Assembly (NCBI GenBank): GCA_021323755.1 | Contig: JAJPKJ010000069.1 | Span: 22,064 to 86,063 of the forward strand | From: Chitinophagales bacterium | GTDB taxonomy: Bacteria; Bacteroidota; Bacteroidia; Chitinophagales; Chitinophagaceae | Length of the DNA: 64,000 nt | Direction: 5' to 3' | In this document: positions 53,911 to 61,664 of the stretch, piece by piece | Layout: the number at the start of each line of letters is the position of its first letter | Position numbering within the stretch: the stretch's first letter is position 1 | Translations under genes and position numbers: made by a program | Notes under the pieces: generated by a model | Seen by the model: the letters and a program-made list of their open reading frames with translations, nothing else | Told to the model about the DNA's origin: nothing | The model's database searches: none

Positions 53911-54112
53911 GCCACCAACATTGCGTTGGGGTTATGTCGGCGGACAGATTAATAAACCTCGGCTTCAGCTATCTATCATCTTTAGTCCGGGCTGGACATT
54001 ATGAATTGAGCGATAGGAATAACAATGAACTTTTGTACATTTAACCAAGCATCGGTTGTCGGCTGACTTTTTTCAAATTCCGCCACAAACGCCAATGCGA
54101 AACGTTGGCTGC
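53911..54112 (+). repeat. attC-like site S5 (202 bp)
   Basis: GCCACCAAC-ATT-GCGTTGGGG at the left, CGCCAATGC-GAAAC-GTTGGCTGC at the right. Dominant family. The left arm has no partner because its cassette is truncated. Confidence 0.78.
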
Positions 54113-54120
54113 AAGCTTAA

Positions 54121-54585
54121 ATGAGAGGTTCCAAAATCAAAATATCCAACTTAATTAGGAATACTTTTTTTATTCCTTTCTTTTTCCTCGGACATATATT
54201 TTATGACTTAGGAATTGGATATTGGTTGTTTGAACTTGCGGGAGGGATTACATATCATCCAGAAGAACCAGTTTTTAAAACTCATTTCGGGGGTATAAAT
54301 TGGGCTTTCGAGACACCATTATATATCCCTGGAAGTTACTTGATGGCAGAGCATAATGTTGCACCTTGTACATGGACTGGCGGTCAATGGGACATTTTAT
54401 TACTACTTTTTGCGACAACGTTGACAGCAATTGCAACTGGACAATTGATTCAGAAAATTATAAATAAAGACAAAAATAAGTTTGGAAAGTTTTATTGGCG
54501 TTTAATAATTATTATACTTGGCTGGGTTTTTATTCCTGTTCCAGTTGAAATGACAATGGCATATGAATGGACAGTTTTATGTTGA
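54121..54585 (+). CDS. Cassette 5: hypothetical membrane protein
   Basis: 154 aa, unrecognised. Three hydrophobic segments: 'NTFFIPFFFLGHIFYDLGIGY', 'WDILLLLFATTLTAIATGQLI' and 'FYWRLIIIILGWVFIPVPVEM'. The loop between the first two (about 45-80) is outside or periplasmic and rich in H, P and W. Cassette ends GTTGGCTGC and GCAGCCAAC match 9/9. Translation starts 9 bp after the GTT arm. Confidence 0.75.
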   Translation: MRGSKIKISNLIRNTFFIPFFFLGHIFYDLGIGYWLFELAGGITYHPEEPVFKTHFGGINWAFETPLYIPGSYLMAEHNVAPCTWTGGQWDILLLLFATTLTAIATGQLIQKIINKDKNKFGKFYWRLIIIILGWVFIPVPVEMTMAYEWTVLC

Positions 54586-54601
54586 CAAAATATAAAAGCC
54601 A

Positions 54602-54804
54602 GCAGCCAACTTGTGCATTTGTGTTACGTCGGCGGACGAAAATGCCGACATCAGCTTCAGCTATCTATTAACGTTAGTTTCAGCAGACAATTGAGAATTA
54701 GACATTATTAATATCAATGATCTTTTTTTAAATTTATTAAGCATTTGTAATCGGCTGACGAATTTCAAATTCCGACGACAACACAAATGCGAAAACGTTG
54801 CAAG
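54602..54804 (+). repeat. attC-like site S6 (203 bp)
   Basis: GCAGCCAAC-TT-GTGCATTTGTG at the left and CACAAATGC-GAAAAC-GTTGCAAG at the right. Compared with the dominant GCATTGGCG / CGCCAATGC stem, both sides have changed together. Confidence 0.78.
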
Positions 54805-54814
54805 AAATTTTAAA

Positions 54815-55342
54815 ATGACAGTTCGCTCCGTAATTTACAGTTTGACAATTGTTACTTTTTTCTTATCCTCAATTGTTGGTTGTGGACAAGTAACAAAACC
54901 TAAATCAATTGACAAAACTCAATCTCAACAAAATAACAATCTAAAGTTTGATACTTCAGCTACGACAATAATTCAGTTTGACAAACAGGTAAATTATCCG
55001 TTTGGCAATACATATAAGCAATCAACATTGACACAGACTGATATTAATAATATTGACAGTTTATTAATTAAGTGCGTGACAGACTACAATAATTCATTGC
55101 AGCAACCTTACAAGCAATTAAGCATAGACTTGACAAAAAAGAATTACAGAAAACAATTAGTTGTTGTGACAAATAATAAAGGCGAAAAGGAAGTATGGGT
55201 GAATTGTTTTTGTGACACTTGGGACAAGAATTGGAAAAAAGAAATTTTGCTTGTGCAAGATGGAGGTAATTGTTATTTCAACTTCAAAATTAACTTAACA
55301 ACGAAGAAATATTATGACTTAATGGTAAATGGCGATGCTTGA
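54815..55342 (+). CDS. Cassette 6: hypothetical lipoprotein
   Basis: 175 aa, unrecognised. Signal peptide with lipobox 'FFLSSIVGC'. A low-complexity Q/N/S/T linker (about 25-50) leads to a small alpha/beta domain with 'VVVTNNKGEKEVWVNCFCDTWDKNWKKEI' and a terminal strand pair. Aspartate is mainly encoded by GAC, unlike backbone genes. Cassette ends GTTGCAAG and CTTGCAAC match 8/8. Confidence 0.78.
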   Translation: MTVRSVIYSLTIVTFFLSSIVGCGQVTKPKSIDKTQSQQNNNLKFDTSATTIIQFDKQVNYPFGNTYKQSTLTQTDINNIDSLLIKCVTDYNNSLQQPYKQLSIDLTKKNYRKQLVVVTNNKGEKEVWVNCFCDTWDKNWKKEILLVQDGGNCYFNFKINLTTKKYYDLMVNGDA

Positions 55343-55351
55343 CAAAAACTG

Positions 55352-55554
55352 CTTGCAACATTGCATTGGCGTTATGTCGGCGGACAGATTAATAAACTTC
55401 GGCTTCAGCTATCTATCATCTTTAGTTCGGTTTGGACTTTTTGTATTGAGCGATAGAAATAGCAATGAACTTTTTGTAATTTTAATTAAGCATCGGATGT
55501 CGGCTGACGATTTTCAAATTCCGCCGGAAACGCGAATGCGTCAACGTTGGTTGC
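55352..55554 (+). repeat. attC-like site S7 (203 bp)
   Basis: CTTGCAAC-ATT-GCATTGGCG at the left, CGCGAATGC-GTCAAC-GTTGGTTGC at the right; one mismatch in the 9-bp stem. The ORF-track entry 55329-55562 is a translation of this repeat. Confidence 0.8.
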
Positions 55555-55563
55555 TATTTTAAA

Positions 55564-56082
55564 ATGACACTCTCTAAATTTTTAAAAATATTTGTTGGAC
55601 TGCTTTTGTTTGGTGCAGCTATCTGTATTTTGACATACAAAACTTGTCCCATTCTTTTAAAGTTCGTAATTGGTTCAGCAAGACAAATTGGTAAACCAAT
55701 AAATGCAACAGTTTATACAAACGGAAGAGTTAACAAGGACATTAAAGTTTATCACACTAACAAATATTGGGACACAACCGCAAAGGCGGACGACTATATT
55801 ATAAGTTTGAAAGAGTTTGACAGTTTGGGTATGTTTAAATTTTTCAATGTTGACTTAAAAGAAAAATGGATTGGCAGACCAGTCGGTACATCCAATAATG
55901 ACTATGACATTGTGTTTGGACATTTATTTCAAAGTCAAACAGGCGGACACTTTATGCCATTTCAAGACGACATGAAAGGTTTCAACTTCGACCCACATCT
56001 TTCATTTACTGACAGAGAAATAAAATTTAATGTTCCACCAAATTTATTAAAGTTTGACAGTGTTAGAATAGAATTGCAATAA
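55564..56082 (+). CDS. Cassette 7: hypothetical membrane-anchored protein
   Basis: 172 aa, unrecognised. One N-terminal helix ('FLKIFVGLLLFGAAICILTY') anchors a beta-rich domain with 'INATVYTNGRVNKDIKVYHTN', 'YDIVFGHLFQSQTGGHFMPF' and 'LSFTDREIKFNVPPNLLKFDSVRIEL'. Cassette ends GTTGGTTGCT and AGCAACCAAC match 10/10. Confidence 0.77.
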   Translation: MTLSKFLKIFVGLLLFGAAICILTYKTCPILLKFVIGSARQIGKPINATVYTNGRVNKDIKVYHTNKYWDTTAKADDYIISLKEFDSLGMFKFFNVDLKEKWIGRPVGTSNNDYDIVFGHLFQSQTGGHFMPFQDDMKGFNFDPHLSFTDREIKFNVPPNLLKFDSVRIELQ

Positions 56083-56099
56083 ACTCCTTGGACAAAACA

Positions 56100-56300
56100 G
56101 CAACCAACATTGCATTGGCATTATGTCGGCGGACAGATTAATAAACTTCGACTTCAGCTATCTATCACATTCAGTTCGGGCTGGACGTTATCAATTTAGC
56201 TGCAGTTTTTATCTTCAACTTTTGTAATTTTATTCGGCATTGGTTGTCGGCTGACGTTTTTCAAATTCCGCCACATCGCCAATGCGAAAACGTTGCAAGC
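56100..56300 (+). repeat. attC-like site S8 (201 bp)
   Basis: GCAACCAAC-ATT-GCATTGGCA at the left, CGCCAATGC-GAAAAC-GTTGCAAGC at the right. Its two outer arms do not pair with each other beyond AAC/GTT, as expected if each belongs to a different cassette. Confidence 0.8.
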
Positions 56301-56308
56301 AATTTTCA

Positions 56309-56878
56309 ATGACACTTCGTATAATCTCAATTATTACTTTGACATTAACCTTATTGTTTGACACAGGTTGCAATGTTGACAATACAAATTCCAAAATTGT
56401 AAAAAATGATACGACAGATATTTTAAAAATTTTAATTGACAGTGCGCTTTATCACGAAAGATTGCCTGACTTTGGCTTTTTAACTCGCAACAATCCATTT
56501 GGCGACACAATTATTTTTAAGTTTGACAGCATTCTTGTTGGACATTTGCCAACAAACTTAAAGTATAAGCTTTTGACACAAGATGAGATTTGTTCACTTG
56601 CCAGGCTGCATTGCTATGACGCAAATCATTCCTGTTCTTTCCTCAAACTTGACAGCTTTAAAAAAGTTGACAGCACATACAAAGTCTTTTTGCAAAATCA
56701 ATGTGTAATGCCTTTGTTTGACAAAAATGGTAAGCAATTGTTTGACTCTGCGTTTATGCAGAGACATAATTATTCTAAATGTACATCTGGTGGTTTGTGT
56801 GGTGGTGGTATGTCGATGACTTTTGTTATGCAAGTCGACACTGTTAAAGCTAAAATTGAAGGTTTTTGGTCAGACTAA
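56309..56878 (+). CDS. Cassette 8: hypothetical lipoprotein
   Basis: 189 aa from the ATG at 56309; the ORF-track start lies in the repeat. Signal peptide with lipobox 'LTLLFDTGC'. The mature part has a strand-rich core ('TIIFKFDSILVGHLPTNLKYK', 'DSTYKVFLQNQCVMP') and a C-terminal glycine-rich segment 'CTSGGLCGGGMSMTFVMQVD' resembling secreted cassette proteins; not recognised. Cassette ends GTTGCAAGC and GCTTGCAAC match 9/9. Confidence 0.77.
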   Translation: MTLRIISIITLTLTLLFDTGCNVDNTNSKIVKNDTTDILKILIDSALYHERLPDFGFLTRNNPFGDTIIFKFDSILVGHLPTNLKYKLLTQDEICSLARLHCYDANHSCSFLKLDSFKKVDSTYKVFLQNQCVMPLFDKNGKQLFDSAFMQRHNYSKCTSGGLCGGGMSMTFVMQVDTVKAKIEGFWSD

Positions 56879-56882
56879 AACT

Positions 56883-57085
56883 GCTTGCAACATTGCATTG
56901 GCGTTATGTCGGCGGACAGATTAATAAACCTCAACTTCAAAATATTTATCATCTTTAGTTCAGGCTGGACGTTATGAATTTAGCCTTAGTAATAACAATG
57001 AACTTTTATACCTTTAACCAAGCATCGGTTGTCGGCTGACGTTTTTCAAATTCCGCCACATCGCCAATGCTTCAACGTTGTGTGC
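56883..57085 (+). repeat. attC-like site S9 (203 bp)
   Basis: GCTTGCAAC-ATT-GCATTGGCG at the left, CGCCAATGC-TTCAAC-GTTGTGTGC at the right, with inner GGCGGA / TCCGCC pairing. Confidence 0.82.
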
Positions 57086-57172
57086 AAGCCAGTATCAACC
57101 CTTCTTTATTTTCAGGCATGACATTTATGCAAAATTTAATATTGTTGCATCAAGATAAAAATATAAGCGACA

Positions 57173-57664
57173 ATGAGAAAAATACTATCTGCCATTACAT
57201 ACTCTTTCTTATTATGTTTATTGTTTTCATGTAATTCGACGAAAAACATATTTGGTGTTTACAAATCAAATTTTGCTGTCGGTGGCTTTTTCGGAACAAC
57301 AGTGAGATTATATTCAGACTCCAGTTTTACTTTTCGAATGAGTGGCGATTTAGCTTATGACACAGCCGCAGGACATTTCAAAATTTCTAAAAACTCTGTC
57401 ATTTTAATTTATAAGCCTCTGACAATTGATACATCTTCGGAGTATCAAACAATGAAAGAATCATTTTCTATTCATGAGGCAATAACAGGCAATCATAATC
57501 TTCGTGAACCTACTAAGTATTTGGCTGGACACAATAAACTCTTTTTGACAGATAAAAATGGTTTTAGAGTTAAACGACAATGGGGTTATTCAGGGCACAG
57601 AAAATATATTTTGTTCGGAAAACATTGGTACATGAAAAGATATTTTTTAAAGCGGCGTGACTGA
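57173..57664 (+). CDS. Cassette 9: hypothetical lipoprotein
   Basis: 163 aa, unrecognised. Signal peptide with lipobox 'FLLCLLFSC'. A short beta-rich domain follows: 'NIFGVYKSNFAVGGFFGTTVRLYSDSSFTFRMSGDL', 'AAGHFKISKNSVILIYKPL', and a basic C-terminus ('HWYMKRYFLKRRD'), similar in outline to small lipocalin-like folds. The start lies 87 bp after the GTT arm, longer than in other cassettes. Cassette ends GTTGTGTGC and GCACACAAC match 9/9. Confidence 0.77.
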   Translation: MRKILSAITYSFLLCLLFSCNSTKNIFGVYKSNFAVGGFFGTTVRLYSDSSFTFRMSGDLAYDTAAGHFKISKNSVILIYKPLTIDTSSEYQTMKESFSIHEAITGNHNLREPTKYLAGHNKLFLTDKNGFRVKRQWGYSGHRKYILFGKHWYMKRYFLKRRD

Positions 57665-57669
57665 AGCCT

Positions 57670-57871
57670 GCACACAACATTGCATTGGCGTTATGTCGGC
57701 GGACAGATTAATTAACTTCAACTGTAGCTGTCTATCATCTTTAGTTCGGGCTGAACATTATTAATTTAGCTGCGATTGTTATCTTCATCTTTTGTAATTT
57801 TATTCGGCATTGTTTGTCGGCTGATGTTTTTCAAATTCCGCCACAAACGCCAATGCGCGAACGTTATAGGC
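57670..57871 (+). repeat. attC-like site S10 (202 bp)
   Basis: GCACACAAC-ATT-GCATTGGCG at the left, CGCCAATGC-GCGAAC-GTTATAGGC at the right. Dominant family. Confidence 0.82.
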
Positions 57872-57917
57872 TATGATAGGGCGACATCTCACGCCACGAC
57901 GGACAAAAACTAAGACA

Positions 57918-58490
57918 ATGCAAACGGAAATAAAAACAGTTGACATCTTTGAGCGGTTGCGAAGCGGAGAAACTATTCCACCAAACGACCCTGAAGCATA
58001 CAAAATGATAGAAACTTCGTTCGCTACAAAAAAATTACTTGTTCGCATGAATAGTACAGACGACCCGACCGAAGTAAGAAATTTATTAAGCCAAATTACA
58101 GGTCTTGAAATTGATAAAAGCACAACCATATTTACACCATTATACATCAACTACGGAAAGCATATCAAAATTGGCAAAAATGTATTCATTAATTTCGATT
58201 GTACATTTTTGGACTTGGGTGGAATTACTATTGAGGATGGTGTACTGATTGCTCCGAAAGTTAGTTTGCTTTCGGAGGGGCATCCTGTTTCGCCAGAAAG
58301 CAGGCATTCGTTAATAGTGGGACATATTCACATCAAGAAAAATGCGTGGATAGGTGCAAACGCTACCATTTTGCAAGGCGTGACGATAGGTGAAAATGCA
58401 GTTGTAGCTGCAGGAGCAGTAGTCTCTAAAGATGTTCCCGCTAATACGATTGTTGGCGGTATTCCAGCAAAGGTCATTAAAACGATTTGA
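57918..58490 (+). CDS. Cassette 10: sugar O-acetyltransferase (hexapeptide family)
   Basis: 190 aa from the ATG giving '[18 protein letters not shown]'; an upstream ATG at 57873 abuts the arm and adds a basic leader. Left-handed beta-helix acetyltransferase of the maltose/galactoside/NodL type. It has an N-terminal Mac domain ('[20 protein letters not shown]'), '[26 protein letters not shown]', catalytic-histidine context '[14 protein letters not shown]', and hexapeptide turns '[35 protein letters not shown]' ending '[11 protein letters not shown]'. It transfers acetyl from acetyl-CoA to a sugar or similar hydroxyl. Cassette ends GTTATAGGCT and AGCCTATAAC match 10/10. Confidence 0.9.
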   Translation: MQTEIKTVDIFERLRSGETIPPNDPEAYKMIETSFATKKLLVRMNSTDDPTEVRNLLSQITGLEIDKSTTIFTPLYINYGKHIKIGKNVFINFDCTFLDLGGITIEDGVLIAPKVSLLSEGHPVSPESRHSLIVGHIHIKKNAWIGANATILQGVTIGENAVVAAGAVVSKDVPANTIVGGIPAKVIKTI

Positions 58491-58512
58491 AAGCAGGTGA
58501 CCAATGCCCACA

Positions 58513-58716
58513 GCCTATAACATTGGTATTTGCAAAAGCTGGGCAGACGTATGCTGTGTTTCAACTTTTGTTTTTCAATTTGGCGTCATATCGGGCAGGA
58601 CGTTACTAATTTAGCTATGAGCATATCATCAACTTTTATTTATAAATTTAGCTTCAGGTAGCCGGGCGGACGGAATACAATTCCCCAGCATTCGCAAATA
58701 CCTGCTCGTTGCCTGC
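58513..58716 (+). repeat. attC-like site S11 (204 bp, distinct sequence family)
   Basis: GCCTATAAC-ATT-GGTATTTGC-AAAA-GCTGGG at the left and CCCAGC-ATTC-GCAAATACC-TGCTC-GTTGCCTGC at the right. Two perfect stems (9 and 6 bp) with a sequence unlike the dominant family but the same architecture. Confidence 0.82.
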
Positions 58717-58742
58717 AACCATTTGACAACAGTACGATACCA

Positions 58743-59294
58743 ATGAAACTAAAAATTTTTACCACGACATTTGCACTTTTCTTGTTAACAAGTTTGACAA
58801 TCTTTGGGCAGACAATTGACACTTCAACACAAGCTATTCATTCAGTTCAGGCAGACACATTAACGACTGCAACAAAGACTGACCAATTTGCTGGGACTGA
58901 CGACTTTTCACCAATGCAATTATTCTTTGTCCTGATTTTATTAGCAGTTGTTTTGTTAGGTATTGGTTTGACAATATTAATACTGTTCATTTTGTTCGGT
59001 CTTGTTTCAGTTGGCATTTTATCAACTTCAATAATTGTAGGATTAAATAAAAAATCATTTACAAAAGGTTTCAAAACATTTATACTTCTTGCAACGACAA
59101 TTGCTGGATTTTTAATTGGTGGCTTAACTTTTCTGTTAATACATAAAATCAATCATTGGTGGACACTAAAGACATCAATTATTTCGGGAACAATATCTGG
59201 GCTTTTGGGAGGTTTTGTATTCGGGCTCTTGTTATTTTATATTCTACGACGCTTGACAACTTATTTTAAACAAAAACTTAAACTGACAATTTAA
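58743..59294 (+). CDS. Cassette 11: hypothetical membrane protein
   Basis: 183 aa, unrecognised. Cleavable signal peptide 'MKLKIFTTTFALFLLTSLTIFG', then a polar periplasmic stretch (about 23-58). Four hydrophobic helices follow: 'LFFVLILLAVVLLGIGLTILILFILFG' (possibly two), 'FILLATTIAGFLIGGLTFLLI', and 'SIISGTISGLLGGFVFGLLLFYIL'. Basic C-terminus. Cassette ends GTTGCCTGC and GCAGGCAAC match 9/9. Confidence 0.76.
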   Translation: MKLKIFTTTFALFLLTSLTIFGQTIDTSTQAIHSVQADTLTTATKTDQFAGTDDFSPMQLFFVLILLAVVLLGIGLTILILFILFGLVSVGILSTSIIVGLNKKSFTKGFKTFILLATTIAGFLIGGLTFLLIHKINHWWTLKTSIISGTISGLLGGFVFGLLLFYILRRLTTYFKQKLKLTI

Positions 59295-59314
59295 TAACAC
59301 CAGAGAGTATGGCA

Positions 59315-59516
59315 GCAGGCAACATTGCATTGGCGTTATGTCGGCGGACAGATTAATAAACTTCAGCTTCAGCTATCTATCATCTTTTGTTCCAGCTCGA
59401 CGTTATTAATTTAGCTCTGGTTCTTATCTCCATCTTTTGTAATTTTATTCAGCATCGGTTGTCGGCTGACGTTTTTCAAATTCCGCCACAAACGCCAATG
59501 CGAAAACGTTGGCGGC
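59315..59516 (+). repeat. attC-like site S12 (202 bp)
   Basis: GCAGGCAAC-ATT-GCATTGGCG at the left, CGCCAATGC-GAAAAC-GTTGGCGGC at the right. The ORF-track entry 59387-59635 is a translation through this repeat and is not a gene. Confidence 0.8.
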
Positions 59517-59630
59517 AATTAGCAAAGAAAGTTTTTAAAATCGACAAAACAATTAAGACACTTCACCTAAATTTATTTACTATGCCATTGGGTAAGGACG
59601 TGCAATATCATAAATTAGCGTGTTGGCTGC
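59517..59630 (+). other. Short remnant between S12 and a second GTT arm
   Basis: About 105 bp without a gene, ending in GTTGGCTGC (59622-59630). That arm pairs 8/9 with GCAGTCAAC at 60668, whereas the GTTGGCGGC arm of S12 pairs less well. This suggests an eroded cassette or site here. Confidence 0.45.
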
Positions 59631-59644
59631 TATAATGGTTTTCT

Positions 59645-60091
59645 ATGCGATTACTACTCATATATTCTTTAATTCTAACAGCAAATAGTTTTTGCAAGCC
59701 AACGGAGTTGCGTCATGACATAATTGAGCTCAGGGATAAGACAAGCATTGCCAAAAGGTTGATTCGTCTGGACACTGTATTTTCATTTACCGGGGTTGCC
59801 GTAGACAGTTTTAATACGGAGTGCAGCAGATACGCAGAATGTATCTGTTTTGACAACGTACGATTTAAGGTTATTATTTGTCCAGACTCTATGAAACTAA
59901 AAGACAAAATAATTGGAGTTTACATCAGATGTTTTGAAGACAGCTATAATTTTAGATTATACAAAGACTCAACTTTTTTTATTACTGTGACAACAAAATT
60001 CACTCCAAGGACACTCATTAAAGACAAGTATGAAAGTGACAATTTGCGACAGTATTGGTGTACTAAAATTGAACCTGCTAATCTAAAGTAA
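59645..60091 (+). CDS. Cassette 12, gene A: hypothetical secreted protein
   Basis: 148 aa, unrecognised. Signal peptide 'MRLLLIYSLILTANSFC', possibly with a lipobox (TANSFC). The mature part has four further cysteines in 'FNTECSRYAECICFDN', 'VIICPDSM' and 'YIRCFEDS', and a final 'RQYWCTKIEPANL'. It is followed 4 bp later by the DUF2199 gene; both share one pair of cassette ends, making this the only apparent two-gene cassette. Confidence 0.68.
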   Translation: MRLLLIYSLILTANSFCKPTELRHDIIELRDKTSIAKRLIRLDTVFSFTGVAVDSFNTECSRYAECICFDNVRFKVIICPDSMKLKDKIIGVYIRCFEDSYNFRLYKDSTFFITVTTKFTPRTLIKDKYESDNLRQYWCTKIEPANLK

Positions 60092-60095
60092 CAAA

Positions 60096-60647
60096 ATGAA
60101 ACTCTTTCCATTTTTAAAAAAGAAGGACAATAAAATAGTTTACAAATGTTCTTGTTGTGGACAAGAATATGACAGTGTTCCTCTTTGTTTTGGCGGAGAT
60201 TTTCCAGACTATTATTTTTCTGTTCCACCTGAAGAAAGAAATGAAAGAATCGAATTACAACCAAGCCTTTGTGTCGTTGACAAAACACATTTTTTTCATC
60301 GTGGAAGGTTGACAATCCCAATCATTGACCACACAGAGAATTTAATTTTCAACGTTTGGACTTCTATAAGCGAAGACAATTTCGGAATTAGAATGGACTT
60401 TTGGGAAGACCCAAAAAGAGTTTACCAAGAACCGTATTTTGGTTGGTTACAAACAATTGTCCCAACTTATGGTGACACACTAAATACTAAGACAATTGCA
60501 ATCGAACAAGAAGTTGGACTAATTCCAAATATTCAGGTTATAGAAGAAAATCATCCGCTAAAAATTGACCAAGACAATGGGATTACATATAAAGAAGCAT
60601 TAAAAAAAGTTGACGAAATATTACGAATGAATCATCAGAAAAACTGA
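60096..60647 (+). CDS. Cassette 12, gene B: DUF2199 protein
   Basis: 183 aa soluble protein of the DUF2199 family. The zinc-ribbon-like start 'YKCSCCGQEYDSVPLCFGGDFPDYYF' is diagnostic. It continues with 'LCVVDKTHFFHRGRLTIPIID', 'FNVWTSISEDNFG' and 'YFGWLQTIVPTYGDT'. The function is unknown. DUF2199 proteins are often found near polymorphic toxin or immunity loci and in cassette arrays, so an immunity-like role is possible but not shown. Ends GTTGGCTGC (59622) and GCAGTCAAC match 8/9. Confidence 0.88.
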   Translation: MKLFPFLKKKDNKIVYKCSCCGQEYDSVPLCFGGDFPDYYFSVPPEERNERIELQPSLCVVDKTHFFHRGRLTIPIIDHTENLIFNVWTSISEDNFGIRMDFWEDPKRVYQEPYFGWLQTIVPTYGDTLNTKTIAIEQEVGLIPNIQVIEENHPLKIDQDNGITYKEALKKVDEILRMNHQKN

Positions 60648-60667
60648 GCATACTATTTTACGGAGCA

Positions 60668-60865
60668 GCAGTCAACACTAGGTTTGCCGCAATGCTGGCA
60701 GTTAAGATAACAATCATCGGCAAATTTTTAAGCAGCTTTGGTTCCAGCGGACATTATTCTATTAGGCATTTGTATTAGCTTCAGCATAAAACCATTGACG
60801 TGGCTTTTCTTTTGGCTGACGGAAATAAAACGCCAGCACTGCAGCAAGCCTCGGTCGTTGTGCGC
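60668..60865 (+). repeat. attC-like site S13 (198 bp, third family)
   Basis: GCAGTCAAC-ACT-AGGTTTGC...GCTGGC at the left, GCCAGC...GCAAGCCT-CGGTC-GTTGTGCGC at the right. Both stems pair, with one G-T wobble. Complete example of the family truncated at 53606 and 62780. Confidence 0.8.
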
Positions 60866-60871
60866 AATATT

Positions 60872-61435
60872 ATGACCTTACGATTTTCAATATCATTATT
60901 GTTTCTAGTGTTGACTCTTCAATTATACTCTCAGGTTGACTTTAGAATTCGTAAGCAGAAACTTAAACCTACATTCATTGATACGACAAAGGAAAAAATC
61001 ATTATTTATGAAGTTCCTAACGCAATTCTCTACTTTAGACAGGACGACATAAAAAGCTTCATTGATAATCCAGAAAATAAAAATATATTGGCAAATTATG
61101 GATATCAAGCATTGCAAGACACGTTAGCTAAAACAGCTGGAAGAATTAAAATAACTGACATTTACTTTTCCTATGATCAACGTCAACGTGACAGTATATT
61201 CAGACAGCAGCCAGAAAATATTTTGACCGAAAAACTTAACGAAGAATTTTATTTCCTTTGTGCAGGGTTTATTTTAAACGGAAGGTTTATGGTTTATTCA
61301 AAGTCAAAAAAAATATTTATAATAAAAGGGCTTATTGCAAGAAGACAAAAAGGGTATTTAGGTGAAGAGTCTTTGCAGTTTTATTTGCCAGACAAAAAGG
61401 GATTTTATTCAATAGTAACAAGACTTGGCGAATAA
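60872..61435 (+). CDS. Cassette 13: hypothetical secreted protein
   Basis: 187 aa from the ATG at 60872; the ORF-track start lies inside site S13. Signal peptide 'FSISLLFLVLTLQLYSQ'. The mature part has 'KIIIYEVPNAILYFRQDDIKSF', 'YQALQDTLAKTAGRIKITDIYF' and a strand-rich end ('FILNGRFMVYSKSKKIFII'), not recognised. Cassette ends GTTGTGCGC and ACGCACAAA match 7/9, indicating some decay. Confidence 0.74.
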   Translation: MTLRFSISLLFLVLTLQLYSQVDFRIRKQKLKPTFIDTTKEKIIIYEVPNAILYFRQDDIKSFIDNPENKNILANYGYQALQDTLAKTAGRIKITDIYFSYDQRQRDSIFRQQPENILTEKLNEEFYFLCAGFILNGRFMVYSKSKKIFIIKGLIARRQKGYLGEESLQFYLPDKKGFYSIVTRLGE

Positions 61436-61440
61436 ATGCT

Positions 61441-61639
61441 ACGCACAAAATGGGGTTTTATGCTATTGGGGCTTGACCAACAATCTTCATCTAAAAACAA
61501 AACCAGTCTTTAGTTATAGCTGGACAAACACCTTTGAAATTTAGTAAAAACAATGAACATTTAATTATAAATTTAGCAGTAGTACTGGGCAGAACATTGG
61601 TAAATATCCCAACAGCATAGAGCCCTGAACGTTGTTTAC
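61441..61639 (+). repeat. attC-like site S14 (199 bp, fourth family)
   Basis: ACGCACAAA-ATG-GGGTTTTATGC-TATTGGG at the left, CCCAACAGCATAGAGCCC-TGAAC-GTTGTTTAC at the right. The 11-bp stem pairs with two G-T wobbles. Confidence 0.68.
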
Positions 61640-61664
61640 TATGCGTTGACAAACCTCAAACCAT

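Noticed and set aside
55329-55562. 77-aa ORF
   Set aside because: Entirely within attC-like site S7; similar frames occur in other copies of the repeat.
59387-59635. 82-aa ORF
   Set aside because: Runs through site S12 and the following remnant; no independent coding signal.
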